A stretch of DNA of 64,000 bases from Streptomyces resistomycificus (lineage in GTDB: Bacteria; Actinomycetota; Actinomycetes; Streptomycetales; Streptomycetaceae), in NCBI RefSeq assembly GCF_001514265.1, contig NZ_KQ948990.1, positions 571,673 through 635,672 of the forward strand, given 5' to 3'. Below the pieces are notes generated by a model. The model saw nothing but the letters and a program-made list of their open reading frames with translations, made no database searches and was not told where the DNA came from. This document shows, one piece after another, positions 35,901 to 43,488 of the stretch. Position numbers and translations under genes: made by a program. Position 1 is the stretch's first letter. The number at the start of each line of letters is the position of its first letter.

Positions 35901-37172
35901 GGAGCCCCGGCGACGACGGCGACGCCGCCCGCCCTGCTCCTCGGAGAACTCCTCGGCGGCGGTCTCCTCGACCACCTGGGCCTCGGGCTCCGGCTCGACC
36001 TCGACCTCGGCCGCCGCCGCGGCGGCGGCCCGCTGCGGGGTCTGGAACTGCGGCTCGGTGAAGACGGGTGCCTGGAACACGGCGACGGCGGGCCGCGCCG
36101 GGCGGCGCGTGGTCCCGTCGGTCTCGTCGGCGGCGGGCTGCGCGGGCGCGGCGAAGCCGGTGGCGGCCTTGCGGGCGACCCGGCGGCGCCGGCGCGGGGA
36201 GGCGTCCTCGGCGGGCACCTCGGCGGCGGCCTGCGGCGCCTCGGTCTCGGCGGCGGGAGCCGCGGGCTCGGGAGTGCTCGTCACCACGGTCTCCTCGGCC
36301 GGCTCGGACTCGGCGCTGCCGGCGGGCGCGGTCACCCGGCGGGTGGCACGGCGACGGCCACGACGCGGAGCGGCGTCCTCGGTGGCCTCGTCGGCCGCGG
36401 GCTGCTCGGCGGTCACAGCGGCGGTGCCGGTGTCGGTGGAAAGGTCGGGGAGGCCCACCGGCTCGCCGGCGGCCTCGGCCGTCTCGGCGGCCTGGGCGGC
36501 CTCGAACGTCCCGGCGGTGTCGTCGGCCTTCGGCGCCCCGGCGGGCGCCGAGCTGCGGCGGGTGGCACGGCGACGCGTCCGCGGGGCGGGTGCGGCCTCT
36601 TCCTCCTCGGCAGCCGCGGGCGCGGGGGCCTCGGCGGGCACGGGTGCGGGGGCCTCGGCGGCCTCTTCGGCGGCCGGCGCCGCGGCGGGCGCGGTCACAC
36701 GACGCGTGGCGCGCCGACGTGTACGAGGCGGGGCGGCGTCCTCGGTCTCGACGGCGGCAGCCGGGCTCGCGTCCGGCTCCGGCGCGGCGGCCTCGTCGGC
36801 GGCTGTCACCGGTACGACGGTCTCGGCGGCCTCGGCCGCGGCGGGGGCCCCGGCGGGCGCGGACGCCCGGCGGGTGGCTCGACGCCGGGTCCGCGGGGCG
36901 GGCGCGGCCTCTTCGGCCACGGCGCTCTCGGCGGCCACGGCCTCGGTGCCGTCGGCTCCCTCGACGAGCTCTTCCTCGTCGGGAACGAGGTCCTCCGCCT
37001 CCGCGGCCGAAACAGCCGGGGCGACGGTCTCCGCGGGCGCCTCGGAGGAGGCGACCGGCGGACCCGCCGGGCGGGAGGCGGCACGGCGCCGACGACGCGG
37101 CGGCAGGGTGTCGCTCGGGGTGTTCGCTTCGGGGTCCGTCGAGGACTCTGTGGGTTCGGTCGGTTCGAGCAT
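32973..37172 (-). CDS. rne: ribonuclease E/G family endoribonuclease with long low-complexity arms
   Basis: A 1399-residue protein from the ATG at 37172; the frame upstream is not protein-like. The first ~600 residues are disordered, Ala/Glu/Arg-rich, with five copies of an RRRATRR-x-(T/S)APAG element. The catalytic core starts near residue 650: S1 domain (NVYLGKVQNVLPSMEAAFID), the 5'-sensor/RNase H-like part, and the active site with MVVVDVNTGKFTG (near 924) and IIVIDFIDM (near 967). The Zn-link CVHCNGRG lies near 1025. The C-terminal 350 residues hold three more arginine elements and a Lys/Ala tail like histone H1. It processes rRNA and degrades mRNA. The core-in-the-middle layout is known for streptomycete RNase E. 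Confidence 0.95.
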   Translation of the reverse strand: MLEPTEPTESSTDPEANTPSDTLPPRRRRRAASRPAGPPVASSEAPAETVAPAVSAAEAEDLVPDEEELVEGADGTEAVAAESAVAEEAAPAPRTRRRATRRASAPAGAPAAAEAAETVVPVTAADEAAAPEPDASPAAAVETEDAAPPRTRRRATRRVTAPAAAPAAEEAAEAPAPVPAEAPAPAAAEEEEAAPAPRTRRRATRRSSAPAGAPKADDTAGTFEAAQAAETAEAAGEPVGLPDLSTDTGTAAVTAEQPAADEATEDAAPRRGRRRATRRVTAPAGSAESEPAEETVVTSTPEPAAPAAETEAPQAAAEVPAEDASPRRRRRVARKAATGFAAPAQPAADETDGTTRRPARPAVAVFQAPVFTEPQFQTPQRAAAAAAAEVEVEPEPEAQVVEETAAEEFSEEQGGRRRRRRRGSAPAQETEVQPAQAAAETAVEEEPDEADDSAEGDDGEETGSRRRRRRGGRRRRRGDSADAESGDGQDNDGDDLADEQAAQDSEDTAEQAEDDSEDSDDADDREESGGSGSSSSRRRRRRRRRAGDSSTEAEPGDGDPERTVVKVREPRKPSEPSDEVQSIKGSTRLEAKKQRRREGREQGRRRVPIITEAEFLARREAVERVMVVRQYGDRTQIGVLEDGVLVEHYVNKEQSTSYVGNVYLGKVQNVLPSMEAAFIDIGKGRNAVLYAGEVNFEALGMGNGPRRIESALKSGQSVLVQVTKDPIGHKGARLTSQVSLPGRYLVYVPEGSMTGISRKLPDTERARLKTILKKIVPEDAGVIVRTAAEGASEDELRRDVERLQGQWEDIQKKSRNGGSANAPTLLYGEPDMTVRVVRDIFNEDFTKVVVSGDDAWETIHGYVSHVAPDLAERLSRWTSEVDVFATYRIDEQLAKALDRKVWLPSGGSLVIDRTEAMVVVDVNTGKFTGQGGNLEETVTRNNLEAAEEIVRQLRLRDLGGIIVIDFIDMVLESNRDLVLRRLLECLGRDRTKHQVAEVTSLGLVQMTRKRVGQGLLESFSETCVHCNGRGVIVHMEQPTSAGGGGKRRKRGRGTDGHTHEHEAAAEAPETVEESEAEVAAEAAEPLALPEPEYTPDEELYSSVAEAEAAAGRGRSRRRASRRASAPAGAPKRDRDDRRGEKRDEPAGAEAPTAQHVTAEEEIERPVQPEEAAVAQAEPVAAEDPVVEAAAPAAAEEAAPKGRTRRRATRKVSAPAGSPAGAEAAVVTVAETVQVAAPQAEVAPVEQPEPSAQAPAESAAPARPRRRAVRKATAPTASEEAAVVVVPSAAEEPVAEAPAAEERAAAEPAGAQETAEAPVEGEEAAPAKKTAARKTAKKATAKKAATKKTAAKKTVAKKATAKKAAKTTTAKTAAKKTTSKKTAAAEQQSPASVSASTDEG

Positions 37173-37419
37173 GCGGGCGTTTCTCCCGTCAGGCTCCCGG
37201 GCGCCGCGCCTGGTCCGGCAAGGTTGCCGGTGACGTCCGCGGCTCGCGCGATGCGCGGTGCCGCCGTCCGGGGCGCGGGCGCCGCACGGGAGCTCTCTGT
37301 GTCCTGTCTCGCCGGTTCCGTACACCGAATGCGTACGGCCTGGCGAAAGTCTTGTGGTCGGTGCGCTGCCCGACCCAGGTGGCTCCCGAGTCCGAGGGCG
37401 GCGCTTACGACGTCCGTCC

Positions 37420-38241
37420 CTACGCGGAACCTTCCGGCACCGGCGCCGTCGCGGCGGCAGCGGGTGCGGCCGTCGAGAGGGCCGCCGCTGCCTCGCGGTC
37501 GGGCGCGAGCGGGTCGGTCACCGTGCCGGTATCCGCATCGAACAGCCCCTGCGCCAGCCTGGTCACCGCTGCGGGGACCGGCGGCGCCAGGTCGGCCACG
37601 GCGCGAAGACCGGACAGGACGTCGTCGGGTCGTACGGCAGGCGTCACGTGCCGAACAACCAGCCGCAGTATCGCACAGGGCTGGTCGGTCGGCCTATCAG
37701 CCGGTTCACTGTGTGTTTCCAGTCGCACGACCGCGGAGCGGGCATCGAAGGTCCGGATGCCGTTCTTGGCCTTGCGCTGGACCTCCACCACCTCGGCGGC
37801 GTCGAAGACCGCGACCGCGCGTTCGGCGTCGGCCGGGTCCACGCCGTCCAGCCTGAGCTCCCAGACGGAAGCCGTGAGCCGGTCGGCGAGCCCGGAGGTC
37901 CGGGCCTCGACCGCGTCGACGATGTCGAGGCCGGTGGGCAGCGACTCGTCGAGCAGCAACCTCAGCTTCTCCGGGTCACGCGCCTCGGTGAGGGCGATCT
38001 CCAGGTATTCCGCCTCACTGCCCGTGCCGGTGGGTGCGGCATTGGCGTACGACACCTTCGGGTGCGGTGTGAAACCCGCCGAGTACGCCATCGGCACCTC
38101 GGCGCGGCGCAACGCACGCTCGAAGGCGCGCTGGAAGTCACGGTGGCTGGTGAACCGGAGGCGGCCGCGCTTGGTGTAGCGCAGTCGGATGCGCTGCACC
38201 GCGGGTGCGGGCGGCGGGCCTTCGGGCTGTCGCTTGCCCAG
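37420..38241 (-). CDS. TIGR03936/DUF2344 family protein
   Basis: Reads MQRIRLRYTKRGRLRFTSHR from the GTG at 38199 (259 residues), with PMAYSAGFTPHPKVSYANA, typical of the DUF2344 family, which often lies beside or is fused to TIGR03960 radical SAM proteins. That partner is at 41430 here. The GTG at 38199 has no ribosome binding site. A CTG at 38241, in frame and 14 codons upstream, is preceded by GAAGGA at nine bases and adds a Pro-rich start. I take the CTG as a likely start and give the longer span. The end is an Ala/Pro tail. The role is probably RNA-modification related; unproven. Confidence 0.87.
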   Translation of the reverse strand: MGKRQPEGPPPAPAVQRIRLRYTKRGRLRFTSHRDFQRAFERALRRAEVPMAYSAGFTPHPKVSYANAAPTGTGSEAEYLEIALTEARDPEKLRLLLDESLPTGLDIVDAVEARTSGLADRLTASVWELRLDGVDPADAERAVAVFDAAEVVEVQRKAKNGIRTFDARSAVVRLETHSEPADRPTDQPCAILRLVVRHVTPAVRPDDVLSGLRAVADLAPPVPAAVTRLAQGLFDADTGTVTDPLAPDREAAAALSTAAPAAAATAPVPEGSA

Positions 38242-38247
38242 TGTCGT

Positions 38248-39438
38248 TCAGTCCTTCGTGAGAGCGGTCGTACTTCTACCAAGAGTACGTGTCTCGTGGC
38301 CCGGAGGTTCCCGTCGGTCCACCATCTGCGGTTGCCCGCGCTCCCCGAAGATCATGCGCCGGACGTCGGCGCGGGCCTGGCGCGCGGACTCGCGGGCGGC
38401 GCGGAGGGCCTGCCGGGTGGCCCGCCCCACACTGCGCGCGGCCTCGGCGACGGGCCGCAGGACCAGGTCCCGTACGGCATGCCCGACCGGTGTCAGAACG
38501 GTCTGGTACACCCAGCGCACGGGCTCCACGAAGATCCACCGGAAGAGGGTGGCGAGGAACCGCCCGACGGCGAGCGAGATGTGCCCGGCGATCCGCCAGG
38601 CGTGCCCGAGGGCCTCCCCGATCTCCCGTGCGACGACGGCGAGGAACCGGCCGAGGGGTGCGAGGACCCAGCGCCACAGGGCGAGCGCGGGCAGCACGAG
38701 CAGGACGCGGGTGGTCCAGTACAGGGCCATGCCGATCCCGGTGACGATCATGGCGATGCACCAGGCGACTCCCCTGACACACCAGGCGATCGCCCGCCCG
38801 ATCGGCGTGAGGACCCACTCGTACACCCACATCGCGGGTACGACGAGGAGATACCGCGCCAGCCAGGCGAGGCAGGTGTAGATCCCGACCCCGAGGGCGG
38901 CGAGACCGGCCCCGAGCCCTCGCAGCAGCCACACCACGCCGTGCCCGATCGGCGTCAGCACGCGCGCGTACACCCAGGCCGCCCCCGCCCCGAGCCCCCG
39001 CAGCAGCCACACCACTCCGTGCCCGATCGGCGTCAGCACGCGCGCGTACACCCAGGCCGCCCCCGCCCCGAGCCCCCGCACGAGCCAGACGAGGCCGTGG
39101 CCGAGGGGCGTCAGCACATACCGGTACAGCCAGCCGAGCGGCACGACGACGAGCACGGTGGCGAGCCACCCGAGCCCCTTTCCGAGCGGCACCAGGACGT
39201 AACGCCACAGCCCCACGAACGGCCAGACGAACACGGCCCGCCCGACCCACAGCAGCGCACGTCCGAGCGGTCGCAAAACCGCGTCGTTCAGGAACCGGCC
39301 CACCACCACGAGCGCGTCCCACACCATGCGCACCGGCACGACCAGCACGAGCACCACGATCCGCACCGGAATGCGGATCGCGACGACCAGGCACCCCTCG
39401 GGCTGCTGCGGCCGCGCCGACGCCTTCTCCAGATCCAT
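38248..39438 (-). CDS. multi-helix protein with 26-residue tandem repeats
   Basis: About 396 residues from the ATG at 39438; no ribosome binding site is clear, and the frame stays open upstream. The sequence is a chain of hydrophobic/amphipathic helices built on a 26-residue unit beginning W-V-Y-x-x-V-L-T-P-I-G-H-G and ending R-G-L-G-A-G. Two adjacent units are almost identical at DNA level (77 of 78 bases), and several diverged units flank them. The last 80 residues are basic and Arg/Ala-rich (ATRQALRAARESARQARAD). It overlaps no neighbour but ends only seven bases before the CTG start of the next gene. The TerD gene is divergent. Function unknown; membrane location inferred. Confidence 0.75.
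   Translation of the reverse strand: MDLEKASARPQQPEGCLVVAIRIPVRIVVLVLVVPVRMVWDALVVVGRFLNDAVLRPLGRALLWVGRAVFVWPFVGLWRYVLVPLGKGLGWLATVLVVVPLGWLYRYVLTPLGHGLVWLVRGLGAGAAWVYARVLTPIGHGVVWLLRGLGAGAAWVYARVLTPIGHGVVWLLRGLGAGLAALGVGIYTCLAWLARYLLVVPAMWVYEWVLTPIGRAIAWCVRGVAWCIAMIVTGIGMALYWTTRVLLVLPALALWRWVLAPLGRFLAVVAREIGEALGHAWRIAGHISLAVGRFLATLFRWIFVEPVRWVYQTVLTPVGHAVRDLVLRPVAEAARSVGRATRQALRAARESARQARADVRRMIFGERGQPQMVDRREPPGHETRTLGRSTTALTKD
38923..39078 (-). repeat. two 78-bp tandem copies inside the repeat protein gene
   Basis: Copy one is 38923-39000 and copy two 39001-39078. They differ at one base (G versus T at the 16th position), and each encodes 26 residues in frame. Near-identity in a coding repeat points to recent duplication or conversion. 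Confidence 0.92.
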
Positions 39439-39559
39439 ACCGACGTAGACGCCGCAACGGCCTGTACGGATCCAGTAACGCGCATATCCGCCGGCCGCCC
39501 GCCCACCCCGGAAGCCGTGCGGCTTTCGCGCTCCCGCCCCGGCAGAGGATGATCCAGCC

Positions 39560-40144
39560 ATGATTACGCTCACGAAGGAAGACGGTCCCGCGGATCTGGA
39601 CGGGGTGACCCATCTGTCCATAGGGGTGTCCTGGGACCCCACCGCCGGCAGCAGCGGCGGAGTCATGGGCATGCTCCGCCGCAAGTCCGGCACCGACCTC
39701 GACCTGATCGCCATCGCCATGCACGACGCGGACCCGGTCCGGATGGCCGGCCTCGACTCCCTCGACCCCATCGGCAACGGCTCCCTGCTGCACAGCGGCG
39801 ACAACCAGACCGGGCACGGGGACGGCGACGACGAGACGGTCACCGTCGAGTTCGCGAAGGTCCCGCCGCACATCACCTCGATCGTGTTCGTCGCCGCCGC
39901 CTACAAGAAGGGCAGTTCCTTCCAGAAGGCGCGCAACATCAGCTTCAAGGTGTACGACGCGAGCGGCGGCAGCTCCCAGCAGGTCGCCGACATCTGGCCC
40001 AGCATGCTCACCACCGACAACGGCTGCGCCGTCGCCAAGGCCGTCCGGTCCGGCAACGGCTGGAAGCTCGAGGTCATCAACGTGACGGGGAAGATCAAGC
40101 AGGGCGACCAACTCGCCCTGATGCGCTTCGCGGCCAGCAAGTAG
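39560..40144 (+). CDS. TerD family stress protein
   Basis: A 194-residue protein from the ATG at 39560, with AGAGGA 11 bases upstream. It begins MITLTKEDG, then HLSIGVSWDPTAG and TDLDLIAIAMHDADPVRMAG, and has DSLDPIGNGSLLHSGDNQTG: the Asp-rich calcium-binding pattern of TerD proteins, with the GDDETVTVEF edge strand. TerD-family proteins bind Ca2+ and are linked to tellurite, phage or general stress responses; the family is large in Streptomyces. It is a lone copy without ter neighbours, divergent from the repeat protein and convergent with the gene at 40209. Confidence 0.93.
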   Translation: MITLTKEDGPADLDGVTHLSIGVSWDPTAGSSGGVMGMLRRKSGTDLDLIAIAMHDADPVRMAGLDSLDPIGNGSLLHSGDNQTGHGDGDDETVTVEFAKVPPHITSIVFVAAAYKKGSSFQKARNISFKVYDASGGSSQQVADIWPSMLTTDNGCAVAKAVRSGNGWKLEVINVTGKIKQGDQLALMRFAASK

Positions 40145-40163
40145 CCGCCGGCACGGGGCGCAC

Positions 40164-40195
40164 GGCTGCGGCTACCACGAACGGCAGCCGCAGCC
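40164..40195. terminator. hairpin between convergent genes
   Basis: GGCTGCGGCT (40164-40173) pairs with AGCCGCAGCC (40186-40195) around a 12-base loop. It lies between the stop at 40144 and the convergent stop at 40209, so it can serve both genes. Confidence 0.75.
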
Positions 40196-40208
40196 GGCTG
40201 CGGAGGTG

Positions 40209-40793
40209 TCAGTAGCCGGCGGTGCGGTTGAAGCTGGTGATGTTGAGTTCGATGCCCGTCGCGCTCTTGAGCGTCGTGGGGTACTCGCCCCGGGCGGTCT
40301 GGCCGGGCTGCACGTCGGTCTCCAGTTGCGTTCCGTTCTCCAGACGGGTGCCGTCGGCGTCGACCGCCTCCCAGTCCCATGAGTAGTCGGACTTCTCGCT
40401 GCTGCTGTTCTTGATCGTCCAGGCGATCCAGATGTCGGTGAGACCGGCTGCCGAGCGGTCGTCCAGCCGGAAGCTGACGAGGTCCGCTCGTTCGCTGTTG
40501 CCCTGGGGTTCCTGTTCCGCCTCCTGCGTCGTGCTCCCCGCGGTGGTCTCGCTGGGCGCAGGTGTGGTGCTCTCGTCGCTGTCCCCCTGCGCGATCACCA
40601 GCACGGCCACGACGATGACGACCACCACGGCCAAGGCGCCCGCGCATCCCCAGAGACAGCCACGCCCACGGCGTTGCCTCTGCGGTGGCTCAGGAGGAGA
40701 CGACCACTGTCCGGGAGGGGGAGCATCTCCCCGGTTCCCCCACTGCGGACCACTCGCCGGAGGTCCGCCCGCCGGCGGTTCGCTCACTGGCAT
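40209..40793 (-). CDS. membrane-anchored protein with external Ig-like domain
   Basis: A 194-residue protein. AGGAGG lies five bases before the ATG at 40793; a GTG at 40799 would overlap that site. The N-terminal 45 residues are Pro/Gly-rich, then come RQRRGRGCLWGC and a membrane segment (ALAVVVVIVVAVLVI) at about residues 53-70. A Thr/Ser/Glu linker and a beta-rich domain of about 100 residues follow, with DIWIAWTIKNSSSEKSDYSW, like the DUF4352-type immunoglobulin folds exposed on actinobacterial membranes. No catalytic motif is seen. Its own spacer upstream (155 bp) should hold a promoter. Function unknown. Confidence 0.82.
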   Translation of the reverse strand: MPVSEPPAGGPPASGPQWGNRGDAPPPGQWSSPPEPPQRQRRGRGCLWGCAGALAVVVVIVVAVLVIAQGDSDESTTPAPSETTAGSTTQEAEQEPQGNSERADLVSFRLDDRSAAGLTDIWIAWTIKNSSSEKSDYSWDWEAVDADGTRLENGTQLETDVQPGQTARGEYPTTLKSATGIELNITSFNRTAGY

Positions 40794-40947
40794 GTCCACC
40801 TCCTACGTAGCGAATATCGCCACGCTAAGAAGCGGGAAGTGCCACCGCGAGCTGAGAGCGCCACTCAGGCGACAGCCTCCGTACGACGCTCTCGCCCTGG
40901 GCTGCCGACGCCTGACTCAGGAGCTCTTCCCGTCCCGAGGGCCGGCC

Positions 40948-41403
40948 TCACGACTCGGTGGTCCAGTCCCCCACGTAGAAGAGCTCCAACTGCCCGTACG
41001 GGTCGTCGAGGTCGGACATCTCGCGGGCGAAGGAGTGCAGCAGCGCCACGGATCTCACGAACCCGTGCACGTCCGCGCGCAGGAAGGAGGAAGCCGAGGT
41101 GAAGACGACCGCGATCTGCCAAGGGCGCTCCGCGCCACGTTCCTGGAGCAGGTCCCGCAACGCATCCCAGTTGTCCTCGTACTCCTCGGGCTTGGCCAGC
41201 GCCTGGGCCAACCCGGCCTGCAGGCCCCCCTCCTCCCGCACGCCCGCCAGGTCGATCTCCAGGACGGAGAGACGGGACCCCTTCAGCACCTCCACCAGAG
41301 CGTCCCGCCGGTCCTCGCCGACGAAATAGGGATCGAGCGGCAGCCAGGGCAGCAGCTCCTCCACGTCCACCCACGCGTCGATGAACTCGTCCTCGGCACT
41401 CAT
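40948..41403 (-). CDS. barstar family protein
   Basis: A 151-residue acidic protein from the ATG at 41403, with AAGGGGGGG upstream. The barstar fold is suggested by RLSVLEIDLAGVREEGGLQA, then YEDNWDALRDLLQE, which matches the Asp-rich inhibitory helix of barstar, and PWQIAVVFTSASSFLR. Barstar inhibits the ribonuclease barnase by covering its active site. No barnase-like gene is visible anywhere in the window. The gene starts 26 bp after the stop of the radical SAM gene and is probably cotranscribed with it. Orphan barstar-like proteins occur in actinomycetes; the partner here is unknown. Confidence 0.82.
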   Translation of the reverse strand: MSAEDEFIDAWVDVEELLPWLPLDPYFVGEDRRDALVEVLKGSRLSVLEIDLAGVREEGGLQAGLAQALAKPEEYEDNWDALRDLLQERGAERPWQIAVVFTSASSFLRADVHGFVRSVALLHSFAREMSDLDDPYGQLELFYVGDWTTES

Positions 41404-41429
41404 CGAACCGCCCCCCCTTCGACCCGACC

Positions 41430-43400
41430 TCAGTGCGAGTGACCGCTCGAAGCGGGCGCCGGCGCCGCGTTCTTGACCGTCAGCGGCAGCAGCTTCTTGC
41501 CCGTCGGGCCGATCTGGATGGACGTGTCCATCTGGGGGCACACCCCGCAGTCGAAGCACGGCGTCCAGCGGCAGTCCTCGACCTCTGTCTCGTCGAGGGC
41601 GTCCTGCCAGTCCTCCCAGAGCCAGTCCTTGTCGAGGCCGGAGTCGAGGTGGTCCCAGGGGAGGACCTCCTCGTAGGTGCGCTCGCGGGTCGTGTACCAG
41701 TCGACGTCGACGCCGAAGGGGGCCAGGGCCTTGTCGGCGCTCTGCATCCAGCGGTCGTAGGAGAAGTGCTCGCGCCAGCCGTCGAAGCGGCCGCCGTCCT
41801 CGTAGACGGCGCGGATGACCGCGCCGATGCGGCGGTCGCCGCGGGAGAGGAGGCCCTCGACGATGCCGGGCTTGCCGTCGTGGTAGCGGAAGCCGATGGA
41901 ACGGCCGTACTTCTTGTCGCCGCGGATCTTGTCGCGGAGCTTCTGGAGACGGGAGTCCGTCTCCTCGGCGGAGAGCTGCGGGGCCCACTGGAAGGGGGTG
42001 TGGGGCTTGGGGACGAAGCCGCCGATGGACACCGTGCAGCGGATGTCGTTGGCGCCGGAGACCTCGCGGCCCTTCTGGATGACGCTCATCGCCATGTCGG
42101 CGATCTGGAGGACGTCGTCGTCGGTCTCGGTCGGCAGGCCGCACATGAAGTACAGCTTCACCTGACGCCAGCCGTTGCCGTACGCCGTCGCCACCGTCCG
42201 GATGAGGTCCTCCTCGGACACCATCTTGTTGATGACCTTGCGCATGCGCTCCGAACCGCCCTCGGGGGCGAAGGTGAGACCGGAGCGGCGGCCGTTGCGG
42301 GTCAGCTCGTTCGCCAGGTCCACGTTGAACGCGTCCACGCGGGTCGACGGGAGCGACAGGCCGATCTTGTCCTCCTCGTACCGGTCCGCCAGACCCTTCG
42401 CGATGTCACCGATCTCGGTGTGGTCCGCCGACGACAGGGAGAGCAGGCCGACCTCCTCGAAGCCGGTCGCCTTGAGGCCCTTCTCCACCATGTCGCCGAT
42501 GCCGGTGATGGAGCGTTCCCGGACCGGGCGGGTGATCATGCCCGCCTGGCAGAAGCGGCAGCCGCGGGTGCAGCCGCGGAAGATCTCGACCGACATGCGC
42601 TCGTGGACCGTCTCGGCGAGCGGGACCAGGGGCTGCTTGGGGTAGGGCCACTCGTCCAGGTCCATGACCGTGTGCTTGGAGACACGCCACGGGACCCCCG
42701 ACCTGTTGGGGACCACGCGGGCGATACGGCCGTCGGGGAGGTACTCGACGTCGTAGAACGCCGGGATGTACACCGAGCCGGTCTTCGCCAGCCGGAGGAG
42801 GACCTCCTCGCGGCCGCCGGGACGGCCCTCCGCCTTCCACTCGCGGATGATCCGCGTCATGTCGAGGACGGCCTGCTCGCCGTCGCCGATGATCGCCGCG
42901 TCGATGAAGTCGGCGATCGGCTCGGGGTTGAAGGCCGCGTGGCCGCCCGCCAGGACGATCGGGTCGTCGAGGCCGCGGTCCCTGGACTCCAGCGGGATGC
43001 CGGCGAGGTCCAGCGCCGTCAGCATGTTCGTGTAGCCGAGCTCGGTGGAGAAGCTCAGGCCGAACACGTCGAACGCCCGGACCGGCCGGTGGCTGTCCAC
43101 CGTGAACTGCGGGACCCGGTGCTCCCGCATCAGCGCCTCGAGGTCCGGCCACACGCTGTAGGTGCGCTCGGCGAGGACGCCCTGCTGTTCGTTCAGCACC
43201 TCGTAGAGGATCATGACGCCCTGGTTGGGCAGCCCGACCTCGTAGGCGTCCGGGTACATCAGCGCCCAGCGGACGTCGCACGACTCCCACGGCTTGACGG
43301 TGGAGTTGAGCTCACCGCCGACGTACTGGATCGGCTTCTGCACATGCGGGAGCAGAGCTTCGAGCTGCGGGAAGACCGACGCAGCGACTTCGGCAGGCAT
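41430..43400 (-). CDS. TIGR03960 family B12-binding/radical SAM protein
   Basis: A 656-residue protein from the ATG at 43400, with GAAGG eight bases upstream; an ATG at 43445 has no site. The N-terminal part has the B12-binding-like pattern (LMYPDAYEVGLPNQGVMIL, DVFGLSFSTELGYTNML, IVLAGGHAAFNPEP). The radical SAM core has the cluster motif CTRGCRFCQAG (CxxxCxxC) and downstream FAPEGGSERMRKVI and YFMCGLPTETDDD. A Cys-rich C-terminal segment (CRWTPCFDCGVCPQMD) may bind a second cluster. The DUF2344 partner is at 37420-38241, separated by four genes. The reaction is not established; RNA or protein modification is likely by family. Confidence 0.92.
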   Translation of the reverse strand: MPAEVAASVFPQLEALLPHVQKPIQYVGGELNSTVKPWESCDVRWALMYPDAYEVGLPNQGVMILYEVLNEQQGVLAERTYSVWPDLEALMREHRVPQFTVDSHRPVRAFDVFGLSFSTELGYTNMLTALDLAGIPLESRDRGLDDPIVLAGGHAAFNPEPIADFIDAAIIGDGEQAVLDMTRIIREWKAEGRPGGREEVLLRLAKTGSVYIPAFYDVEYLPDGRIARVVPNRSGVPWRVSKHTVMDLDEWPYPKQPLVPLAETVHERMSVEIFRGCTRGCRFCQAGMITRPVRERSITGIGDMVEKGLKATGFEEVGLLSLSSADHTEIGDIAKGLADRYEEDKIGLSLPSTRVDAFNVDLANELTRNGRRSGLTFAPEGGSERMRKVINKMVSEEDLIRTVATAYGNGWRQVKLYFMCGLPTETDDDVLQIADMAMSVIQKGREVSGANDIRCTVSIGGFVPKPHTPFQWAPQLSAEETDSRLQKLRDKIRGDKKYGRSIGFRYHDGKPGIVEGLLSRGDRRIGAVIRAVYEDGGRFDGWREHFSYDRWMQSADKALAPFGVDVDWYTTRERTYEEVLPWDHLDSGLDKDWLWEDWQDALDETEVEDCRWTPCFDCGVCPQMDTSIQIGPTGKKLLPLTVKNAAPAPASSGHSH

Positions 43401-43488
43401 GTCGCGAACCTTCGTGAGCGGGACTGTACTGACAGGGGTGACCATCTAGCGTAACGCGGCCGCGAGCACCCCCCGCACGCCCGCGGGT

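Noticed and set aside
32835..37856. Very long rightward open frame across the RNase E gene
   Set aside because: It is antisense to a clear RNase E, its product is Gly/Arg/Leu low-complexity without domains, and such shadows are expected in GC-rich coding DNA.
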